A stretch of 64,000 nt of DNA from Maribacter sp. 1_MG-2023. GTDB taxonomy: Bacteria > Bacteroidota > Bacteroidia > Flavobacteriales > Flavobacteriaceae. Of this stretch, positions 36,400 to 46,202 are shown in pieces; positions within the stretch are counted from its first letter, which is position 1; every line of letters starts with the position of its first letter. The stretch covers positions 558,001-622,000 of the forward strand of contig NZ_JAUOPN010000001.1 in NCBI RefSeq assembly GCF_030547005.1, written 5' to 3'. A model generated the notes under the pieces. That model did not search any database and was not told where the DNA came from. It worked only from the letters and a program-made list of their open reading frames with translations. The position numbers were made by a program, and so were the translations under genes.

Positions 36400-37831
36400 T
36401 ATTTACATAGGCGCAGTTTTACTGTTCTCAGGTATTGCAACAGCACAAGATTCTATACCAAGTGTTTCGGTAGATGTGGCTGAACCAATGGAAGCTATTG
36501 CAGAAGCTGAGCCGGTAAAGAAAGACTCTTCAATCAATTTTAATAGAATTAAACTAGATGGTATTGCCGCAGTTGTTGGTGATTACGTAATCTTAGATTC
36601 TGATATTGAAAAAACACTTATTGATCTTAAAAGTCAAGGTGCATCGACAGAAGATATTACCCATTGCGGACTTTTAGGTAAGTTGATGGAAGATCGTTTG
36701 TATGCTAACCAGGCGGTTCAAGATAGTATCTTGGTTTCAGATGATGAGGTAAATGCCACTGGTGATCGTCAATTACAATCTTTGGTCCAACAAATTGGTT
36801 CTATGGACAAGGTTTTGAAGTACTATAAGAAAACCGACGAAACTAGTTTTAGAGAAGAACTTTATAAGATCAATAAGTTACGTATGCTATCTGAGCGTAT
36901 GCAACAAGATATTATCAAAGAAATTGAAATTACACCTGAAGAGGTTCGTCAGTTTTTTAATAGGATTCCTGAAGATGAGCGCCCGGTATTTGGTGCTGAG
37001 TTAGAAATTGCTCAGATTACTAAAGAGCCAAAACCATCTGATGAAGAAAAGCAGAAGGTAATTGATAAGCTTAATCAAATTAAGGCAGATGTTGATGACA
37101 ACGATGCTAGTTTTAGTGTAAAAGCAATTTTATATTCTCAAGATCCTGGTTCAAAATCAAAAGGTGGTTTCTACAGTATTACTAAAGAGACTGGTTTTGA
37201 TAAGAAATTTAAAGATGTAGCATTTAGTTTAAGAGAAGGTGAAGTTTCCGAACCTTTTGAAACCGCTTTTGGTTACCATATTATTTTTATCGAAAAGATT
37301 AGAGGTCAAGAGTTAGATTTAAGACACATTTTGGTTATACCAGAAATATCGCAAAATGTAATGGATGAAGCTAAAGCCGAGTTAGATAGTATTCGTAAGA
37401 AAATTATTGATGGTGAATTTACTTTTGCAGAGGCTGCTTTAAATTTCTCTGATGAGAAGGAAACTAAGTTTGATGGCGGATTGCTACGTAACCCAATAAA
37501 TTTTGATTCTAAGTTTGAGTTGACAAAAATGGATCCTACTTTGTACAACCAAGTTCAGAATTTAAAGGATAATGAAATTACTTATCCTGTATTAGAAGAG
37601 GACCCAAGAGGTGGTGCACCAAAATATAAAATTTTAAAAATTACCAATAGGTATGATGAGCATGTTGCTGATTTTTCAAAGGATTACACGAAGATTCAAG
37701 AATTGGCGCTTACCGAAAAGAAATACAACGCCATTAAGAAATGGATGGATAAGCATATTGAAGATACCTATGTTAGTGTAAACGATGAGAACAAAGATTG
37801 TGAGTTCGCTAATAAGTGGGTAAAAGAATAA
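36368..37831 (+). CDS. SurA-like periplasmic peptidylprolyl isomerase
   Basis: The 487-aa protein has a signal peptide (NSIYIGAVLLFSGIATAQ), a SurA N-terminal helical domain (KLDGIAAVVGDYVILDSDIE) and two parvulin domains (about 215-320 with YSQDPGSKSKGGFYSITKE and EPFETAFGYHIIFIEK; about 325-430 with LRHILVIPE and NFSDEKETKFDGGLL). It is an OMP chaperone-isomerase of the periplasm. An ATG at 36350 would add six residues. The 3' neighbour is moxR-like at a 4-bp gap, giving a three-gene unit. Confidence 0.88.
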   Translation: MNLKFSKTKNSIYIGAVLLFSGIATAQDSIPSVSVDVAEPMEAIAEAEPVKKDSSINFNRIKLDGIAAVVGDYVILDSDIEKTLIDLKSQGASTEDITHCGLLGKLMEDRLYANQAVQDSILVSDDEVNATGDRQLQSLVQQIGSMDKVLKYYKKTDETSFREELYKINKLRMLSERMQQDIIKEIEITPEEVRQFFNRIPEDERPVFGAELEIAQITKEPKPSDEEKQKVIDKLNQIKADVDDNDASFSVKAILYSQDPGSKSKGGFYSITKETGFDKKFKDVAFSLREGEVSEPFETAFGYHIIFIEKIRGQELDLRHILVIPEISQNVMDEAKAELDSIRKKIIDGEFTFAEAALNFSDEKETKFDGGLLRNPINFDSKFELTKMDPTLYNQVQNLKDNEITYPVLEEDPRGGAPKYKILKITNRYDEHVADFSKDYTKIQELALTEKKYNAIKKWMDKHIEDTYVSVNDENKDCEFANKWVKE

Positions 37832-37835
37832 ATAT

Positions 37836-38789
37836 ATGTCAGACGTTGCAGCAATAGAACGCCTAGTAGTAAAACATGCTGAGCTTAAAAAGGAAATAGC
37901 CAAGATCATTGTAGGTCAAGATGAGGTTATTGAACAGATACTACTTTCCATTTATACAGGTGGTCACTCATTGCTGATTGGTGTGCCGGGCTTGGCGAAA
38001 ACTTTAATGGTAAATACCATTGCTCAGGCAATAGGTCTTGACTTTAAAAGAATACAATTTACACCAGATTTAATGCCAAGTGATATTCTTGGTAGCGAAG
38101 TTTTAGATCAGAACAGAAACTTTAAGTTTATAAAAGGTCCGATATTTTCTAATATTGTTTTGGCAGATGAGATTAATAGAACTCCGCCAAAAACTCAAGC
38201 AGCACTTTTAGAAGCTATGCAAGAGCGTGCGGTAACCATTGCCGGTCATCAGCATAAATTAGATTTACCATATTTTGTATTGGCGACACAAAACCCAATT
38301 GAGCAGGAGGGAACCTACCCTTTGCCTGAAGCACAATTAGACCGTTTTATGTTTGCTATAGAGTTGAAATACCCATCTATAGCCGAAGAAATTCAAGTGG
38401 TTAAAAATACTACTGCAGATAGAAAGCAAGTGGTTAATCCGTTATTCAATTCTCAAGATATTATTGCTATTCAAGACTTGGTACGTAGAATACCAGTTGC
38501 AGATAATGTTGTAGAGTATGCGGTAAAATTGGTAAATAGTACAAGACCTAACTTAGACTCGGCTTCAGATTTCGTAAAGCAATATTTAGATTGGGGAGCA
38601 GGACCAAGAGCATCTCAAAATCTAATTTTAGGGGCAAAGGCAAATGCTGCTATTCATGGTAAGTTCTCTCCAGACATAGAAGATGTACATGCCGTTGTTA
38701 AAGGTATACTACGTCATCGTATCATTAAAAACTACAAAGCAGAGGCAGAAGGTATCAGTGAAGAGGATATTATTGATAGGTTACTCTAA
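37836..38789 (+). CDS. MoxR-type AAA+ ATPase
   Basis: The 317-aa AAA_3 protein has Walker A GVPGLAKT (49-56), Walker B NIVLADEINRTPPKTQ, sensor 1 LATQNP and the arginine-finger region LPEAQLDRFMF. MoxR ATPases are metal-cofactor or complex-assembly chaperones and usually neighbour DUF58/VWA genes. Here no such partner follows; the next gene is acnB after a 369-bp gap. Close packing behind the SurA-like gene suggests an envelope role, but this is only inferred from position. Confidence 0.92.
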   Translation: MSDVAAIERLVVKHAELKKEIAKIIVGQDEVIEQILLSIYTGGHSLLIGVPGLAKTLMVNTIAQAIGLDFKRIQFTPDLMPSDILGSEVLDQNRNFKFIKGPIFSNIVLADEINRTPPKTQAALLEAMQERAVTIAGHQHKLDLPYFVLATQNPIEQEGTYPLPEAQLDRFMFAIELKYPSIAEEIQVVKNTTADRKQVVNPLFNSQDIIAIQDLVRRIPVADNVVEYAVKLVNSTRPNLDSASDFVKQYLDWGAGPRASQNLILGAKANAAIHGKFSPDIEDVHAVVKGILRHRIIKNYKAEAEGISEEDIIDRLL

Positions 38790-39158
38790 AAATCAACCAC
38801 TTTTCTACATTTTTCTGAAGAATTAAACGAAATGGCTATCATTATTGTTTGATATCTATGCTCTTTTTGCCTCATTTGAGAAAAAGAAGCTAATCATACT
38901 TATTTAATTTTAAATGCGTTCTATATTACGTAATTTTACCGAATTGCGTTAACTTAATATTAATTAACAGATGACATTTGACATTGGTAAGTTTAGAAGA
39001 ATATATAATGTTCTTATTCAATAGAATATATTCTTAAAATCAATTCAATCTGTTAATTTGTGGTTATAATGATTCTCATTTCATCGACAAATCTTCAGAA
39101 AGAAATAAGAAATTGAACTACTTGTCTACATCCAAATTAACAAACAAATTACTTTTTA
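38790..39158. promoter_or_regulatory. Upstream region of acnB
   Basis: There is no gene in these 369 bp. An inverted repeat AAGAATATAT (38997-39006) with ATATATTCTT (39026-39035) lies in the middle. A partial Fur-box-like sequence, ATAATGATTCTCATT, spans 39066-39080, about 80 bp before the acnB ATG. No full TTTG/TAnnTTTG pair is seen near the start. Confidence 0.4.
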
Positions 39159-41936
39159 ATGAGCATTTATAAAGATTACCTTAAGGAGATTGAAGAACGT
39201 AAAAGTCAAGGTCTTCACCCAAAGCCAATTGATGGTGCTGAATTACTTAGCAAAATTATTGAGCAAATTAAAGATGTAGATGATGAGTATGGAGAAGATT
39301 CTCTTGACTTTTTTATCTATAACGTATTACCTGGTACCACTAGTGCTGCCGGTGTTAAAGCTAAGTTTTTAAAAGAAATTATTTTAGGAGAAGAGTTAGT
39401 TAAAGGAATTACTCCGACTTTCGCATTCGAACAATTATCTCATATGAAGGGCGGACCTTCGGTAGAAGTGTTGTTAGATTTGGCGTTGGGAAATGATACA
39501 GCTATAGCTACTGAGGCTTTAAAAGTATTGAAAACGCAAGTTTTCTTGTACGAAGCAGATACAGAGCAATTAGAAAAAGCATATAAAGAAGGAAATGTAA
39601 TCGCTAAAGAATTGATAGAGAGTTATGCTCAAGCAGAATTCTTTACAAAATTACCAGAGATTGATGAAGAAATAGAAATCGTAACTTTTGTTGCAGGTAT
39701 CGGTGATATCTCTACAGATTTATTATCTCCAGGCGCAGATGCACATTCAAGATCAGATCGTGAATTACATGGTCAATGTATGTTTGAGCATAATAAGGAT
39801 CAGCAAAACGAATTATTGGCATTAAAAAAGAAACATCCTAATAAAAGAGTGATGTTAATTGCCGATAAAGGAACTATGGGAGTAGGGTCTTCAAGAATGT
39901 CAGGTGTAAATAACGTTGCGCTATGGACAGGGATTCCTTTTAGTAAATATGTACCATTTATTAATTATGCTCCAGTAATTGCAGGTACTAACGGTATCGC
40001 TCCAATTTTCTTAACGACTGTTGGTGTAACGGGTGGTATTGGAATTGATTTGAAAAACTGGGTAAAGCAACAAGATGCAGACGGAAATACTATTGTAGAT
40101 GAAGAAGGAGATGCCATCTTAAAAGAAGAATATTCTGTAGCTACAGGAACAGTGTTTACAATAAACACTAAAACAAAAGAATTATTTAAAGACGGTAAAG
40201 CAGTAAAAGATATCTCAACGGCTTTAACTCCACCAAAAAAAGAATTTATAAAAGCAGGAGGATCTTATGCCGTTGTTTTCGGTAAAAAATTACAAACTTT
40301 TGCTTGTAAAGTTTTAGGAATAGATGTTCCTCAAGTGTATGCAGAAGCAAAAGAAGTTTCTATTGACGGACAAGGTTTAACTGCTGTCGAAAAAATATTT
40401 AACAGAAATGCAGTAGGTTCTACTCCGGGTAAAACATTACATGCAGGTTCAAACGTAAGAGTTGAAGTAAACATTGTAGGTTCTCAAGATACTACAGGTT
40501 TAATGACCTCTCAAGAATTAGAGATGATGGCTGCAACGGTTATTTCTCCTATTGTTGATTGTGGTTACCAATCAGGGTGTCATACAGCTTCCGTTTGGGA
40601 TGATAAGTCAAAGGCTAATATTCCAAGATTAATGAGGTTTATGAATGACTTCGGGTTAGTTACGGCACGTGACCCTAAAGGGAAGTACCATGCAATGACT
40701 GACGTTATTCATAAAGTATTGAATGACCTTGCTGTTGATGATTGGGATGTAATCATAGGTGGAGATTCACATACACGTATGGCTAAAGGTGTTGCCTTTG
40801 GTGCAGATTCAGGAACAGTTGCTTTAGCATTAGCTACAGGTGAGGCTACAATGCCTATTCCAGAATCGGTAAAAGTTACCTTTAAAGGTGAAATGAAAGC
40901 TTATATGGATTTCCGTGATGTGGTTCACGCCACACAGCAACAAATGCTAACCCAATTTGACGGAGAGAATGTTTTTCAAGGGAAAATAATTGAAGTTCAT
41001 ATTGGTACCTTAACTTCAGATCAAGCGTTTACGTTTACAGACTGGACTGCTGAAATGAAAGCAAAAGCATCTATTTGTATTTCGGAAGACGATACTTTGA
41101 TTGAATCATTAGAAATCTCAAGAGATCGTATTCAAATTATGATTGATAAAGGGATGGATAATCCTAAACAAGATCTTAAAGGATTAGTAGATAAGGCAAA
41201 TAACCGTATCACAGAAATTAAAACGGGAATTAAATCAGCATTAAGACCAGACGCAGACGCTAAATATTCTGCGAAAGTAGTTATCGATTTGGATATGATT
41301 GTTGAGCCAATGATTGCTGATCCAGATGTAAATAACGAAGATGTATCTAAACGTTATACACACGATAACATTAAACCTTTATCTTATTACGGAGGAACTA
41401 AACAAGTGGATTTAGGATTTATTGGATCATGTATGATTCATAAAGGAGACATGCAGATTTTAGCTCAAATGTTAAAGAACATTGAGAAACAACAAGGAAA
41501 AGTTGAGTTTAAAGCTCCTTTAGTTGTTGCGCCTCCTACATATAATATTGTTGATGAGTTAAAGGCAGAAGGTGACTGGGCAGTTTTAGAAAAATACGCT
41601 GGTTTCGAATTTAATGACGATGCACCTAAAGGAGCAGCTCGTTTGAAGTATGAGAACATGCTATACTTAGAGCGTCCAGGTTGTAACTTATGTATGGGTA
41701 ACCAAGAAAAAGCTGAGCCAGGAGATACGGTAATGGCTACTTCTACACGTTTATTCCAAGGAAGAGTTGTAAAAGATACAGGTGAGAAAAAGGGAGAATC
41801 TTTATTGTCATCTACTCCAGTAGTAGTATTGTCTACTATTTTAGGTAGAACTCCTACTTTAGAAGAATACCAAGCTGCAGTTGATGGTATTGTACTTACT
41901 AAGTTCAAGCCTTCGAGTAAATTATTGGTTGTATAA
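39159..41936 (+). CDS. acnB: Aconitate hydratase B
   Basis: AcnB interconverts citrate and isocitrate in the TCA cycle (and 2-methylisocitrate in propionate use). The 925-aa protein has the AcnB domain order: N-terminal HEAT-like domain (residues 1-160), swivel domain next (VMLIADKGTMGVGSSRMSGVNN), then the catalytic 4Fe-4S part with GCHTASVWDD and ERPGCNLCMGNQ carrying the cluster cysteines. AcnA lies 1.9 kb downstream (43851), so the genome has both types here. Glycine codons are GGA-rich in its 3' part, unlike acnA. It has its own terminator. Confidence 0.96.
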   Translation: MSIYKDYLKEIEERKSQGLHPKPIDGAELLSKIIEQIKDVDDEYGEDSLDFFIYNVLPGTTSAAGVKAKFLKEIILGEELVKGITPTFAFEQLSHMKGGPSVEVLLDLALGNDTAIATEALKVLKTQVFLYEADTEQLEKAYKEGNVIAKELIESYAQAEFFTKLPEIDEEIEIVTFVAGIGDISTDLLSPGADAHSRSDRELHGQCMFEHNKDQQNELLALKKKHPNKRVMLIADKGTMGVGSSRMSGVNNVALWTGIPFSKYVPFINYAPVIAGTNGIAPIFLTTVGVTGGIGIDLKNWVKQQDADGNTIVDEEGDAILKEEYSVATGTVFTINTKTKELFKDGKAVKDISTALTPPKKEFIKAGGSYAVVFGKKLQTFACKVLGIDVPQVYAEAKEVSIDGQGLTAVEKIFNRNAVGSTPGKTLHAGSNVRVEVNIVGSQDTTGLMTSQELEMMAATVISPIVDCGYQSGCHTASVWDDKSKANIPRLMRFMNDFGLVTARDPKGKYHAMTDVIHKVLNDLAVDDWDVIIGGDSHTRMAKGVAFGADSGTVALALATGEATMPIPESVKVTFKGEMKAYMDFRDVVHATQQQMLTQFDGENVFQGKIIEVHIGTLTSDQAFTFTDWTAEMKAKASICISEDDTLIESLEISRDRIQIMIDKGMDNPKQDLKGLVDKANNRITEIKTGIKSALRPDADAKYSAKVVIDLDMIVEPMIADPDVNNEDVSKRYTHDNIKPLSYYGGTKQVDLGFIGSCMIHKGDMQILAQMLKNIEKQQGKVEFKAPLVVAPPTYNIVDELKAEGDWAVLEKYAGFEFNDDAPKGAARLKYENMLYLERPGCNLCMGNQEKAEPGDTVMATSTRLFQGRVVKDTGEKKGESLLSSTPVVVLSTILGRTPTLEEYQAAVDGIVLTKFKPSSKLLVV

Positions 41937-41962
41937 TTAAAAGAAATAATTTTTTTATATTC

Positions 41963-41994
41963 AAAATGCCTGAGTTTTAACTTAGGCATTTTTT
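41963..41994 (+). terminator. Terminator of acnB
   Basis: AAAATGCCTGAG pairs with CTTAGGCATTTT (one G-U) around TTTTAA, followed by a U-run. It may also serve the convergent decarboxylase gene. Confidence 0.85.
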
Positions 41995-42059
41995 GTTACA
42001 ATTCATTTATTAATACTAATAAATAGATTTCAATAGTATGTTCAGATTAACAGCTTATT

Positions 42060-43502
42060 TTAAACAGACTTCTGCCAGTTTAAAAGAATTTGTTTAGCAA
42101 ATGTTTCGCATTGATTTAAAGTGTCTTTTATATGATCTAATGTAGTATCTGGGTTAATTAAGCACATTCTAATTACCACTTGGTTTTGTAAAATAGTAGT
42201 TACTAAAAGTGCTTCTTTTGATGCCACAACTCTCGCTGAAATTTGTTGATTTAATTTATCTAATTGTTTTTCAGATAATTTTGATTCTAACGGATTGTAT
42301 CTGAAATTAATAATTGCTAAAGTTGCTAACGAAACAATTTCCCAATTACCGCTTTCTCTTAACAGGTCCTCTGTTTTATCGGCTAAGTCAATATTATAAG
42401 TAATAGCTTGTTTAAAGGCATCTAAGCCATACGTTTTTATAGACATGTAAAACTTTAAAGCTCTAAACCTTCTTGTTAATTGAATACCGTAATCATAAAA
42501 GTTAATTTCTGATTCGTTACCTTCAATATCTCGTAAATATTCTGGTTTTTCGCTAAAAGTATTACTTAGCCAAGATGCATCTTTTATCAAAAGACATCCA
42601 ATTTCATAAGGTTGAAAAAACCATTTATGAGGATCTACCGTTAAAGAATCTGCACGCTCAATACCTCGTAAGGCTTTACTGCCCTTATCTGATAAAATAG
42701 CAGCTGCGCCATATGCTCCATCAATATGAAACCAAAGATTTTCTTTTTCACAAATATCTGCTAAGGTGTCTAATGGGTCTACAGTTCCCGTATTTGTGGT
42801 TCCGGCAGATGCTATAATGCAAAAAGGTTTTCTACCTTCTATTTTATCTTTTGCAATTTCATTCTTGAGTTTATTGATGCTTATTTTAAATTCTAAATCT
42901 GTAGGTATTATTTTAATCTGTTCTTTCTTAAAACCTAAGACCCTAATTGCTTTAATGTTTGAAGAATGTGCTTGGTCTGATAAATAAATGATGGCATTAG
43001 AAAAATCGTCGCCACATTTTACTCTTCTTGCAGTTACTAAAGCCGTTAAATTTGCCATAGAACCACCACTTGTGAAAATTCCGCCACCTTTTTTTATGGG
43101 GAAATCAAACATTTTCAACAACCAGTTTAAAGTGACGATTTCTAATTCTGCAGCTGCAGGAGCAACAATCCATCCTCCCGAAAAAATATTAAAACCTGTT
43201 GCTAAAGAATCTGAAATTGCACTTATAAAATTACTTGGCCCGGGTACAAAAGAAAATGATTTTGGATGACCAGAAATATTAGAGTTGGGTATTACATTAT
43301 CCATAACAAAGTCTAACACTTTATCTGCAGGCATTCCTTTATCTGGTGCTTCTTGTAAAAAAATAGTGTCCATTTCTTTTCTAGAAGCAATACTAACAGG
43401 GTTTTTATTCTCAATTTCTGTATAATGCTCAACAATTAAGTCTACAATTTTATAACCATAAGATTGCATTTCTTCTTTTGATAAGTGAAAAGGTGATTTC
43501 AT
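42060..43502 (-). CDS. PLP-dependent aromatic/acidic amino acid decarboxylase family
   Basis: The 480-aa group II decarboxylase has FTSGGSMANLTALVTAR for PLP phosphate binding, ASAGTTNTGTVDPL, WFHIDGAYGAAA (PLP aspartate) and the Schiff-base lysine in VDPHKWFF (about residue 300). The opening SKEEMQSYGYKIVDLIVEHY fits the DOPA/tyrosine/tryptophan decarboxylase branch more than glutamate decarboxylase, but the substrate is unsure. I start at the ATG at 43502. The frame stays open to a GTG at 43673, whose 57 extra residues lack family features. It sits between two aconitase genes on the opposite strand. Confidence 0.88.
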   Translation of the reverse strand: MKSPFHLSKEEMQSYGYKIVDLIVEHYTEIENKNPVSIASRKEMDTIFLQEAPDKGMPADKVLDFVMDNVIPNSNISGHPKSFSFVPGPSNFISAISDSLATGFNIFSGGWIVAPAAAELEIVTLNWLLKMFDFPIKKGGGIFTSGGSMANLTALVTARRVKCGDDFSNAIIYLSDQAHSSNIKAIRVLGFKKEQIKIIPTDLEFKISINKLKNEIAKDKIEGRKPFCIIASAGTTNTGTVDPLDTLADICEKENLWFHIDGAYGAAAILSDKGSKALRGIERADSLTVDPHKWFFQPYEIGCLLIKDASWLSNTFSEKPEYLRDIEGNESEINFYDYGIQLTRRFRALKFYMSIKTYGLDAFKQAITYNIDLADKTEDLLRESGNWEIVSLATLAIINFRYNPLESKLSEKQLDKLNQQISARVVASKEALLVTTILQNQVVIRMCLINPDTTLDHIKDTLNQCETFAKQILLNWQKSV

Positions 43503-43850
43503 GAAGTTTTTAATTTTGTGTAAAATACATGAAGTAACCCAATTGGTTTTAAAAAAAGCACTAAAATGTAAGGTGAATTTATTTGCAATATTCGGTAGAA
43601 CATGTATTATGGCAGAATATGAAGTTGCACTTGAGGTATTGTTTTGATTAGGTATACGTATAGTATGTAGCACTTATTGAGGTGAATTCAGGGATATTCA
43701 TACAGTTTAAATAGCTTGAGTGCTCATAATCAGACTTCTTTGGCTCAATTTTTTATAGTCATTCTTTATTTCAAATGTGGTTTTAAAATCATCGTACATT
43801 TCGTATCTTGTACAGATAAGATAGATTAACAATTTTTATAAACAAATTTT
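43503..43850. promoter_or_regulatory. Divergent decarboxylase/acnA intergenic region
   Basis: These 348 bp hold no gene that I accept. They must contain the promoters of the decarboxylase (minus) and acnA (plus). A TACATTTC and a TATCTTG near 43793-43811 are weak -7 candidates for acnA. I see no strong inverted repeat. Confidence 0.35.
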
Positions 43851-46124
43851 ATGGCTTTTGACATAGATATGATTAAAAAAGTTTACGCTTCCATGTCGGA
43901 ACGTGTAGACAAGGCAAGAAAGATTGTAGGTAAGCCTCTTACCCTTTCAGAAAAGATTTTATATTCTCACTTATGGGATGGCATTCCTAATAAACCATTT
44001 ACAAGAGGTAAAGATTATGTTGATTTTGCTCCGGATCGTATCGCTTGCCAAGATGCTACGGCTCAAATGGCTTTATTGCAATTTATGCAAGCAGGCAAGC
44101 CTAAGGTTGCTGTGCCAACTACAGTACACTGTGATCACTTAATTCAGGCTAAAAATGGTGCTACTGCAGATTTAAAATCAGCGAACACTACAAGTGCAGA
44201 AGTTTTTGATTTCTTAGAATCTGTTTCTAATAAATACGGAATTGGTTTTTGGAAACCAGGTGCTGGTATTATTCATCAAGTTGTATTGGAGAATTATGCT
44301 TTTCCTGGTGGAATGATGATCGGTACCGATTCGCATACTGTTAATGCAGGTGGTCTAGGTATGGTTGCTATTGGCGTTGGTGGTGCAGATGCTGTTGATG
44401 TTATGGCAGGTATGGCTTGGGAACTTAAATTCCCTAAACTAATAGGTGTGAAGTTAACCGGAACTATTTCTGGATGGACAGCACCAAAAGATGTAATATT
44501 AAAAGTTGCTGAAATTCTTACCGTTAAAGGTGGAACAGGAGCAATCGTTGAATACTTTGGTTCAGGTGCAAAATCTTTATCATGTACAGGTAAGGGTACA
44601 ATTTGTAACATGGGGGCAGAGATAGGGGCAACAACTTCTACTTTTGGCTACGATGAATCTATGGAGCGTTATTTAAGAGCTACCGATAGAGCTGATATTG
44701 CTGATGCTGCAAATAAGGTAAAAGAGTATTTAACTGCAGATGATGAAGTTTATGCAAACCCTGAGCAATATTTTGATGAGGTTATTGAAATTAACTTGAC
44801 TGAATTAACACCATTGTTGAATGGTCCTTTTACGCCAGATTTATCGACGAAAGTTGGTAAAGACATGACTGAAAAGGCTACTGCTCACGAATGGCCCTTA
44901 GCTGTTGAATGGGGATTAATTGGTTCTTGTACCAACTCTTCTTATGAAGATTTATCTAGAGCTTCTTCAATTGCACAACAAGCTATTGATAAAGGAATTA
45001 AAATGAAATCTGAATTAGGAATTAATCCTGGTTCTGAACAAGTACGGTATACAGCAGCCCGTGATGGTATTCTTGGAATATTTGAGAAATTGGATGCTAA
45101 GATTTTTACAAACGCATGTGGACCATGTATTGGTCAATGGGCGCGTTACAGCGATCCTAAAAATGCACCAAAGAATAGTATTGTTCACTCTTTCAATAGA
45201 AACTTTGCAAAACGTGCAGATGGTAACCCTAATACGCACGCATTTGTAGCTTCGCCAGAAATTACAGCAGCAATTGCTATTGCAGGTAGATTAGATTTTA
45301 ACCCGATGACGGATACACTAATCAACCAAAAGGGAGAAGAAGTAAAGTTCGATGAGCCTACAGGATGGGAATTGCCTCCTAAAGGTTTCGCAGTTAAAGA
45401 TGCTGGTTTTCTTGCACCCGATGAAGATGGATCTGGTGTAGAAGTTAAAGTGGCTTCAGATTCTGAACGTTTACAATTGCTAGAGCCATTTACTCCTATA
45501 AAAGACGAAAGTTTAATGGATGCTAAATTGTTGATTAAGGCATTTGGTAAGTGTACAACGGATCATATTTCTATGGCAGGACCATGGTTACGTTTCCGTG
45601 GGCATTTAGATAATATTTCTAATAACTGTTTAATTGGTGCTGTTAATGCATTTGGTCATAAGACCAACTTAGTTAAAAATCAATTAAACGGTGAATTTGG
45701 TGGTGTGCCAGATACCGCAAGAGCTTACAAAGCAGCAGGTATTAGAACTATCGTTGTTGGTGATCATAATTACGGTGAAGGTTCTTCACGTGAGCATGCT
45801 GCAATGGAGCCACGTCATTTAGGTGTTGCTGCAGTAATTGTAAAGTCATTTGCACGTATACACGAAACAAACCTTAAAAAGCAAGGTATGTTAGGCTTGA
45901 CTTTTGCGAACGAAAGTGATTATGACCTTATTCAAGAAGATGATACATTTAATTTTATAGATATAGCAGAGTTTGCACCAGATAAGCAGTTAACCGTTGA
46001 GGTTGTTCATGCAGACGGTAGTAAAGATGTAATCAAAGTAAACCATACTTATAATGCCGCACAAATTGGGTGGTATAGAGAAGGTTCAGCTTTAAACGTT
46101 ATTAAGAGAGAAAACGCCTCATAA
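43851..46124 (+). CDS. acnA: Aconitate hydratase, AcnA/mitochondrial type
   Basis: This is the second TCA aconitase here. The 757-aa protein has the mitochondrial-type layout with the catalytic domains first and the swivel domain last. The cluster cysteines are in [12 protein letters not shown] and [11 protein letters not shown]. Active-site parts are [14 protein letters not shown] and, in the swivel, [22 protein letters not shown]. Codon use is GGT-rich for glycine, as in most neighbours. It is monocistronic with a terminator. AcnA-type enzymes are usually the stress-stable form in bacteria that also have AcnB; I cannot show this here. Confidence 0.95.
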   Translation: MAFDIDMIKKVYASMSERVDKARKIVGKPLTLSEKILYSHLWDGIPNKPFTRGKDYVDFAPDRIACQDATAQMALLQFMQAGKPKVAVPTTVHCDHLIQAKNGATADLKSANTTSAEVFDFLESVSNKYGIGFWKPGAGIIHQVVLENYAFPGGMMIGTDSHTVNAGGLGMVAIGVGGADAVDVMAGMAWELKFPKLIGVKLTGTISGWTAPKDVILKVAEILTVKGGTGAIVEYFGSGAKSLSCTGKGTICNMGAEIGATTSTFGYDESMERYLRATDRADIADAANKVKEYLTADDEVYANPEQYFDEVIEINLTELTPLLNGPFTPDLSTKVGKDMTEKATAHEWPLAVEWGLIGSCTNSSYEDLSRASSIAQQAIDKGIKMKSELGINPGSEQVRYTAARDGILGIFEKLDAKIFTNACGPCIGQWARYSDPKNAPKNSIVHSFNRNFAKRADGNPNTHAFVASPEITAAIAIAGRLDFNPMTDTLINQKGEEVKFDEPTGWELPPKGFAVKDAGFLAPDEDGSGVEVKVASDSERLQLLEPFTPIKDESLMDAKLLIKAFGKCTTDHISMAGPWLRFRGHLDNISNNCLIGAVNAFGHKTNLVKNQLNGEFGGVPDTARAYKAAGIRTIVVGDHNYGEGSSREHAAMEPRHLGVAAVIVKSFARIHETNLKKQGMLGLTFANESDYDLIQEDDTFNFIDIAEFAPDKQLTVEVVHADGSKDVIKVNHTYNAAQIGWYREGSALNVIKRENAS

Positions 46125-46148
46125 TTCAACAATTCAAAATTTGTAAGG

Positions 46149-46178
46149 AAAACTCCTGATATTAATCAGGAGTTTTTT
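46149..46178 (+). terminator. Terminator of acnA
   Basis: AAAACTCCTGAT pairs with ATCAGGAGTTTT across ATTA, followed by TT, 25 bp after the stop. Confidence 0.92.
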
Positions 46179-46202
46179 AGTTTTGACCCCTATTTAACTT
46201 TT

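Noticed and set aside
41465-41989. A 174-codon minus frame over the end of acnB
   Set aside because: It is antisense to the conserved AcnB C-terminal domain and runs across the acnB terminator hairpin; its protein shows no recognisable motif.
43503-43673. N-terminal extension of the PLP decarboxylase
   Set aside because: It needs a GTG start; the 57 residues lack family features and the ATG at 43502 begins the conserved part.
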